From: Adineta steineri
Taxonomy: Eukaryota > Rotifera > Eurotatoria > Adinetida > Adinetidae
DNA: 64,000 nt
Direction of reading: 5' to 3'
Assembly: GCA_905250115.1 (NCBI GenBank)
Contig: CAJNOI010000006.1
Span: 1,221,526-1,285,525 of the forward strand
Notes under the pieces: generated by a model
What the model was told of the DNA's origin: nothing
Database searches by the model: none
What the model saw: the letters and a program-made list of their open reading frames with translations, nothing else
In this document: positions 58,874 through 64,000 of the stretch, in pieces
Position numbering within the stretch: the stretch's first letter is position 1
Layout of the letters: the number at the start of each line of letters is the position of its first letter
Translations under genes and position numbers: made by a program

Positions 58874-60192
58874 ATGGGCAATCAATTCAGTATGGCATCG
58901 CTGGACGACGCTACAGTGACGTTAATTAAACGAAAAACAAAAATGAAATCTTCAGAAATTACCAATTGGTTCAACGAACTCAAGGTCAGAATAATAAAAA
59001 AAAAGAAAAGAAGGTCATTTATATTAGAATATAATCAATAAGAAAAGAAGTTTACAAACGGCTTTTCTTTTCTAATAATATATGAGTGTATTTCTATGCC
59101 GACAAAAGTAGCATTTCCTATTTCTATTCTAATTGATTTTTCGAATAAAATATAATGAGACACATGAATCAGTAGAAAAAAAAAGTAGGAACTCGGCGCC
59201 CTTATCGATAAGATTTCCTAATACAGAAAAACATAATAACATTTTGATTAGTGCATATTTTTTCTATTTTGTATGGTTAAAAAAAAATTAAATTAAATTA
59301 TCTGTTTTAAGATATATTTTATGTTGTCACGAATCATTTATGCTTCTATTCAAATATTGAATGAATTGCAAAAGAAATATTTTAAATTATTAATAATTAT
59401 CTGTCTTATTCTCATATTTTGATGGATAAGAAGAAAATAAACACCATTCTTTTTCTTCTTTATAAAATATTTTATATCTTGAAGATAATTAAGGACATTT
59501 TTTAAGCTTTGAAATTTGAGATTAACTAACGGATAACTGTCAGAGGGTTTTATTTTCTTATATTTCGATTTAGACTCGATGTCCAAATGGAAAATTGACA
59601 AAACGAGATATGGTAAAATGTTACAAAGATCTGAGTACTTGTGACATGGATAAAGTTGAACATGTTGTAAGTGCTATATATCAAGCATTTGATACCGATA
59701 ATAATGGCAAAGTTGGTAAGATTATAATCTTATTTTTGATTTCAATATAACTTCATTTTGATATATAGATTTTAAAGAATTTGTTATTGGATTTTTATTA
59801 ACAACAAAAGGATCTATGGAAGAAAAACTTGATTATACTTTTCAACTCTACGGTAAATTTTTTTATTCAATATAATTACATTGAATTTATTTCTAATATT
59901 TTTTCTAGATATCGATAAAGATGGTTATATCGATCAATCTGAAATTGATGTTATGGCTAAGGTATATTACGCATATATAAATACGATATAGTCAATATTG
60001 ATTCATTTATTTATTTAGTATGTATATCGAATGTTAGGCGGTAATGGTACTGAATTTGGTTCGATTGAATTACTTAAACATTTTATTAGTTCATGTCATT
60101 GTAATGAACAAGGATTGATAACAAAAGAAAATTTTATTCGTGCTTTATCTAAAAATGAATTACTTTGCCAATTATTATCTCCTTTTACTTAA
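58874..60192 (+). CDS. neuronal calcium sensor-like EF-hand protein
   Basis: Five exons: 58874-58984, 59574-59715, 59769-59852, 59909-59961 and 60019-60192. The chosen start gives MGNQFSMAS, a typical N-myristoylation signal with Gly2; the upstream in-frame codons have no better ATG. The N-terminal part (WFNELKTRCPNGKLTKRDM) corresponds to the Ca-free EF1 with the CPxG motif of the NCS family. EF2 is DTDNNGKVDFKE and EF3 is DIDKDGYIDQSE, both with complete ligands. EF4 (CHCNEQGLITKE) has lost them. Such proteins switch membrane binding with calcium and regulate channels, kinases or receptors. With about 187 residues it has the family's usual length. Confidence 0.9.
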
Positions 60193-60988
60193 CAAAAAAA
60201 AACGAATCTCTTATTTAGACTTCGAAAAAATGCAAGAAAAAATAAAAAACCAAACGCTTCCTTAAAAGACATAGAATATTTTTTGTTTTTATTTTTATTG
60301 CAAACTTATTTTCTGATGATTGTATATGTGTCTATTTTTATTTCTTTTACGTGTTCGATTTGTCAAATCTATTTTGTTTTTTTCTGCAAAAGAAAAAAAA
60401 AAAGTTGTCGATGAGAATGTCATACCAACAATCTCACCTATTTATATTAACGATACTTATTGGTAGAAAAGAAATAAACAAATTGTTTTTTTCGAATATT
60501 GATTCTATTAAGGTTAATTATAGATATTTTTGAAAATGAATTTTTCAATACTAAAGTTGATATATAAAATATATCGACGTAATATAATATAAGTACAACT
60601 AATGATATGAACGATTATTAAACGAGACATAATCATGCAATAATTGCGTATGAAACAAATTGTATATTTAATACACTTAACATGGAAATTTAGTTTTTGT
60701 TAGGTTTTTATTTTTAAATAATATTGATCGACAATAAGAAGAAAGAAATGTTTGTGTCGGTAGATGAAAGTTATGATGAAAATAAGATCAAAGGGGTTAG
60801 TATAATTAATTATACTTTCACATGGATTCATATTCAGACATAATAAAGTTGTCTGTGTTCATAGTTGATATATTACATGATTTTTTAATTTAAATTATTT
60901 TCTTTGATATATAAAATCACGCGCTCTTTCACTCATAATATATCTTCTAATTTAAAATTTGTTATCTACTTACTTTCTCTCACATATT
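60193..60988. other. intergenic region
   Basis: AT-rich sequence between the calcium sensor and the small secreted peptide gene. No features recognised. Confidence 0.4.
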
Positions 60989-61150
60989 ATGAATATACAG
61001 CATCATCTTATTCGATTATTGCTTGCACTCTTGATATTTGTTAGTGTATTTCATGAAATGGTTGATGCTCGATTTCATGAACCGAAATCACGTTCACAAT
61101 ATCGAAAACAATATGAAAATAAAGAAATTCATCATGATCGCTTGGGATAA
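60989..61150 (+). CDS. small secreted peptide
   Basis: A 53-residue ORF with ATG at 60989. Residues 1-27 form a strong signal peptide (HLIRLLLALLIFVSVF, cleavage likely after VDA). The mature part is about 26 residues, highly charged, without Cys (RFHEPKSRSQYRKQYENK, then EIHHDRLG). No dibasic-flanked amidated peptide is obvious. It may be a small secreted signalling or defence-related peptide; no family is recognised. Confidence 0.5.
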   Translation: MNIQHHLIRLLLALLIFVSVFHEMVDARFHEPKSRSQYRKQYENKEIHHDRLG

Positions 61151-61658
61151 ACTTCATAATCATAACTTTTGTTTTATATATATTTGATCAGTAAGATAAC
61201 AATTCAGGCTTCTATTGATTTAAATGTTAACTAATAAAAAGTGCATTGATGAAATTTGACTTGAAATCTATTCTAAAATACTTAGTAATAAATTGAAAAT
61301 TCAATAAACATTCTTTCACATTAATATATTTTTTTATTTCAATCAAAAACTGAATAAGTATACTAATACTACATGGTTCGAAAACTAGCAAAATATAAAA
61401 TCAATGTTTTTTTAGATTTAAGAATAACAATACTATGTTATATGAGCAGAACAGTTTTAAACTACAATCAAAATATTAATCAATAGCTGGTGTGTTAATT
61501 GAAGTTTATTTGAAAACAGAAAAAATTGAGTAGCAAAAAAAAAAAGATCATTTTGAAGAAGTTTTTAGATTTTGTTAGACAAAAAAACTTTAACAAAATA
61601 TTCAACTTCAAATAAAAGAAAAATATATCACTATATTGTTAAAAGAAAAAGGCATATT
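61151..61658. other. convergent intergenic spacer
   Basis: AT-rich spacer between the small peptide gene and the acidic repeat gene, which converge. No features seen. Confidence 0.45.
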
Positions 61659-64000
61659 TTAATAGTCAGAATTGGCATTCGTTCGAAATCGATTAGTTGC
61701 AGCTGATCCAATTCGAGTATTATTTGTTCCATTTCTTGATGAATCAGAAGTGTTGTTTGCAAAACGAGATCGTGCACTTCCACCATTGTTATAATCGTCA
61801 TCTTCAAATTTTGAGCTAGATGGTGCTTTTGAAGAATATTTAGGAAGATCATCATCATCATCAAACTTCGAACGAGATGGTACTTTCGAAGATAGTTTTG
61901 GCCGATCATCATCATCATCGTCTTCATATTTTGATCTAGTTGGCGCTTTTGAAGAATTTCTAGGAAGATCATCATCATCATCAAACTTCGAACGAGATGG
62001 TACCTTCGAAGATAATTTTGGTCGATCATCATCATCATCTTCATATTTTGATCTAGATGATACTTTTGTAGGATATTTAGGAAGATCGTCGTCATCACTA
62101 TACTTCGAACGAGATGGTGGTACTTTCGAAGATAGTTTCGGTCGATCATCATCATCGTCTTCGTATTTTGATCTAGATGGTGGTTTTGACGTATTTCTAG
62201 GAAGATCATCATCATCGTCAAATTTGGATCTGGATGGTACTTTTGTAGGATATTTAGGAAGATCGTCGTCGTCACTATACTTCGAACGAGACAGTGGCAC
62301 TTTTGAAGATAATTTTGGTCGATCATCATCATCTTCATATTTTGATCTAGGTGGCACTTTTGTAGGATATTTAGGAAGATCATCATCATCATCACCATAC
62401 TTCGAACGAGATGGTGGTACTTTTGAAGATAGTTTTGGCCGATCATCATCATCATCGTCAAATTTGGATTTAGGTGGTACTTTTGTAGGATATTTAGGAA
62501 GATCGTCATCATCATCACTAAACTTTGAACGAGTAATTGGTTTCACAGATGGAGAAAATCGATTTTCATCACCATATTTTGAACGTGACGCTGATGTCAT
62601 AGGTGAAACTGATCGATTATCATCATCGTATTTAGATCGTGTTGCTAATCTCGCTGGGGAAGATGGTCGATCATAGTCATCTTGTTTCAAACGTGTTGTT
62701 GGTTTTGAGGACATAGTATTATCATAACCATATTTTGAAGTAGTTCCTAATTTCGTTGTTGACGATGGAAGATCATCATCATCATCGTCATATTTCGAAG
62801 ATACTATCGGTTTCGATTGAGATTTATAATTATTATCATATTTGGATTGTGTGTTGAATTTCGATGTAGATGATGGACGATCATCATCATCGTCAGATGT
62901 TGTGCGTACTTTTGGTTTCGATAATGGTGACGAATAATCATCATTACCAAATCTCGAACGATTTACTGGATTTATTGGTGATGAAAATTTATCTTCGTCA
63001 TATCTTGACCGTAATCCTGTTGTTGTTGAAGATGGTAATGGCTTGGATGTTGTTCCATAATAATCATTGTTAGGCTTGAAACGATCTAATGATGATTGAT
63101 AAGGTTTATTCTTATCATTACTCCTGAGATCTTCATCAGGATCGAAGGTTTTCGTTGGTTTGTATGGTGTTTTCTTTGTATAACTCTTTTCATCATCACT
63201 ATTATCATATGGTTTATATGGGTCTTTAGTTGGAGTTGTAAAATTAGAACGACGAAGAGTATTATCAAGTTTCACATCATCATCATCGCGATTAGCATTA
63301 AATCTACCTGATGTTGGTCTACTCACAGTTGATGAAGGATATTTTAGATTATCATTATCTTTAAATCGATTAATTGGCGGATATGATGGCTAAAAATCGA
63401 TAAATTAAATATTCTATATTTTATTCTAAACATTTTTACTTTGGGTTTTTCTTTTTTATATAAATCATCATCATCACTGCCGAAGTCATTTTTTGATATA
63501 GGACTTTTAGAATAAGGTTTTGTATCATGTACGAGAGGACTTAGATTACGTTTCATTGGATCACCAGTTAGCGGTAATTTCGAATATGGTTTTGGCGGCA
63601 TATTTTCATCATGTTTTGTTGTTTTTATCATTGAAGATGACCATGGTGCTTCCTCTGGAAATGGTTCATATGAGGATCGAAATGATTTAGGTTCGTTAGT
63701 ACTTGGTTTTTTAATTAGTTGGTCAATATTACTAGTATTACTAGCACCAATAACTTTCTTTTTCTTATTAAAACCACTTGTTGATGCTAAACTTGTTACA
63801 TTTAATGGACGATTACGATCAGATTCGGGAGGAGGAGGAGAAGATGAAATATTTGGACGTGAACCTAAACGTTTTTTATTATAATCATCATTTTCACCTT
63901 CACTATATGTGTCGTATCCAGATGTTTTGGTTTTAGGTTTATTCAAAGCTGCAGCTGGTAACATACTTAAATTATTTGATGAACGAAAATCTCGATGCTT
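61659..64000 (-). CDS. acidic Ser/Asp/Lys repeat protein (5' end beyond window)
   Basis: Exon 63389-61659 and an upstream exon from 63440 that stays open to the window edge (the frame runs past the ATG at 63964 into KHRDFRSSNNLS), so the start lies outside. The protein is low-complexity. The N-terminal part is rich in Pro, Lys and Ser (PPKPYSKLPLTGDP). From about 62530 to 61800 there is a tandem array of roughly 16-18 residue units alternating between RSKYEDDDDDRPKLSSKVP and RSKFDDDDDLPKYPTKVP types. The C-terminus turns Asn/Ser/Arg-rich. It is likely disordered. Function is unknown; charged disordered repeats occur in mineral- or cytoskeleton-associated and desiccation-linked proteins, but none of these is shown. 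Confidence 0.75.
61800..62530. repeat. coding minisatellite (about 51-54 bp units, dimeric pattern)
   Basis: About fourteen units alternate between two types, giving a higher-order period of roughly 105 bases. Recurrent words on the plus strand are AGATCATCATCATC and TTCGAACGAGATGGTGG. Units differ in the number of Asp codons and by point changes. Confidence 0.8.

Noticed and set aside
61631-63311. Long ORFs in other frames over the acidic repeat gene
   Set aside because: They are Met/Ile- or Ser-rich shadows of the GAT/ATC repeats. Splicing and the upstream exon support only the listed frame.

Overview
The window looks like an animal nuclear genome and most likely a bdelloid rotifer (Adineta/Rotaria type). 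It is very AT-rich and gene-dense, with many short GT..AG introns of about 40-90 bases. It carries gene families that are expanded in bdelloids (F-box proteins with divergent C-terminal repeats, B-box/coiled-coil and TRIM-NHL proteins). It also has scattered tracts of TGTGGG, which to my knowledge is the telomere repeat unit reported for Adineta vaga. The species call is inference; no database was searched.

The window falls into two parts. Bases 1-24,300 are an accessory, rearranged region: a small GFRP-like ORF, a PF12044-type metallopeptidase, an orphan exon pair, a Tctex-type dynein light chain, an F-box gene, duplicated fragments of an unrecognised coiled-coil gene, a MITE-like 1 kb element, an inverted truncated copy of a TRIM-NHL gene, a secreted cysteine-repeat peptide gene, a truncated GNAT acetyltransferase and a B-box/DED protein. 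Bases 24,300-64,000 hold mostly intact conserved genes: M14 carboxypeptidase, p90 RSK kinase with a probable long 5' part, CTNNBL1, MIC10, tRNA-Lys(TTT), the full TRIM-NHL gene, an ORP3/6/7-type oxysterol-binding-related protein, a neuronal calcium sensor, and an acidic repeat protein that runs off the right edge.

The strongest unexplained signal is a family of about nine short (60-120 bp) imperfect palindromes between 7.1 and 23.8 kb. Each has a left arm rich in GGGTGTGGGTGT and a right arm rich in ACACCCACACCC. The better copies share the terminus CATCTTGAGGGTG. Several sit exactly at sequence breakpoints: one ends the inverted TRIM-NHL copy, one ends the GNAT gene, and two bracket a 175-bp antisense F-box fragment. 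They are either an undescribed telomere-like foldback element or scars of broken ends that were capped with telomere repeat and rejoined. None was noticed in the conserved-gene part.

Functionally the conserved genes are unrelated housekeeping or signalling genes (splicing, mitochondrial cristae, lipid transfer, MAPK-dependent kinase, calcium sensing). No operon-like arrangement was seen. Exon boundaries below were read by eye from GT/AG sites, reading phase and family similarity.
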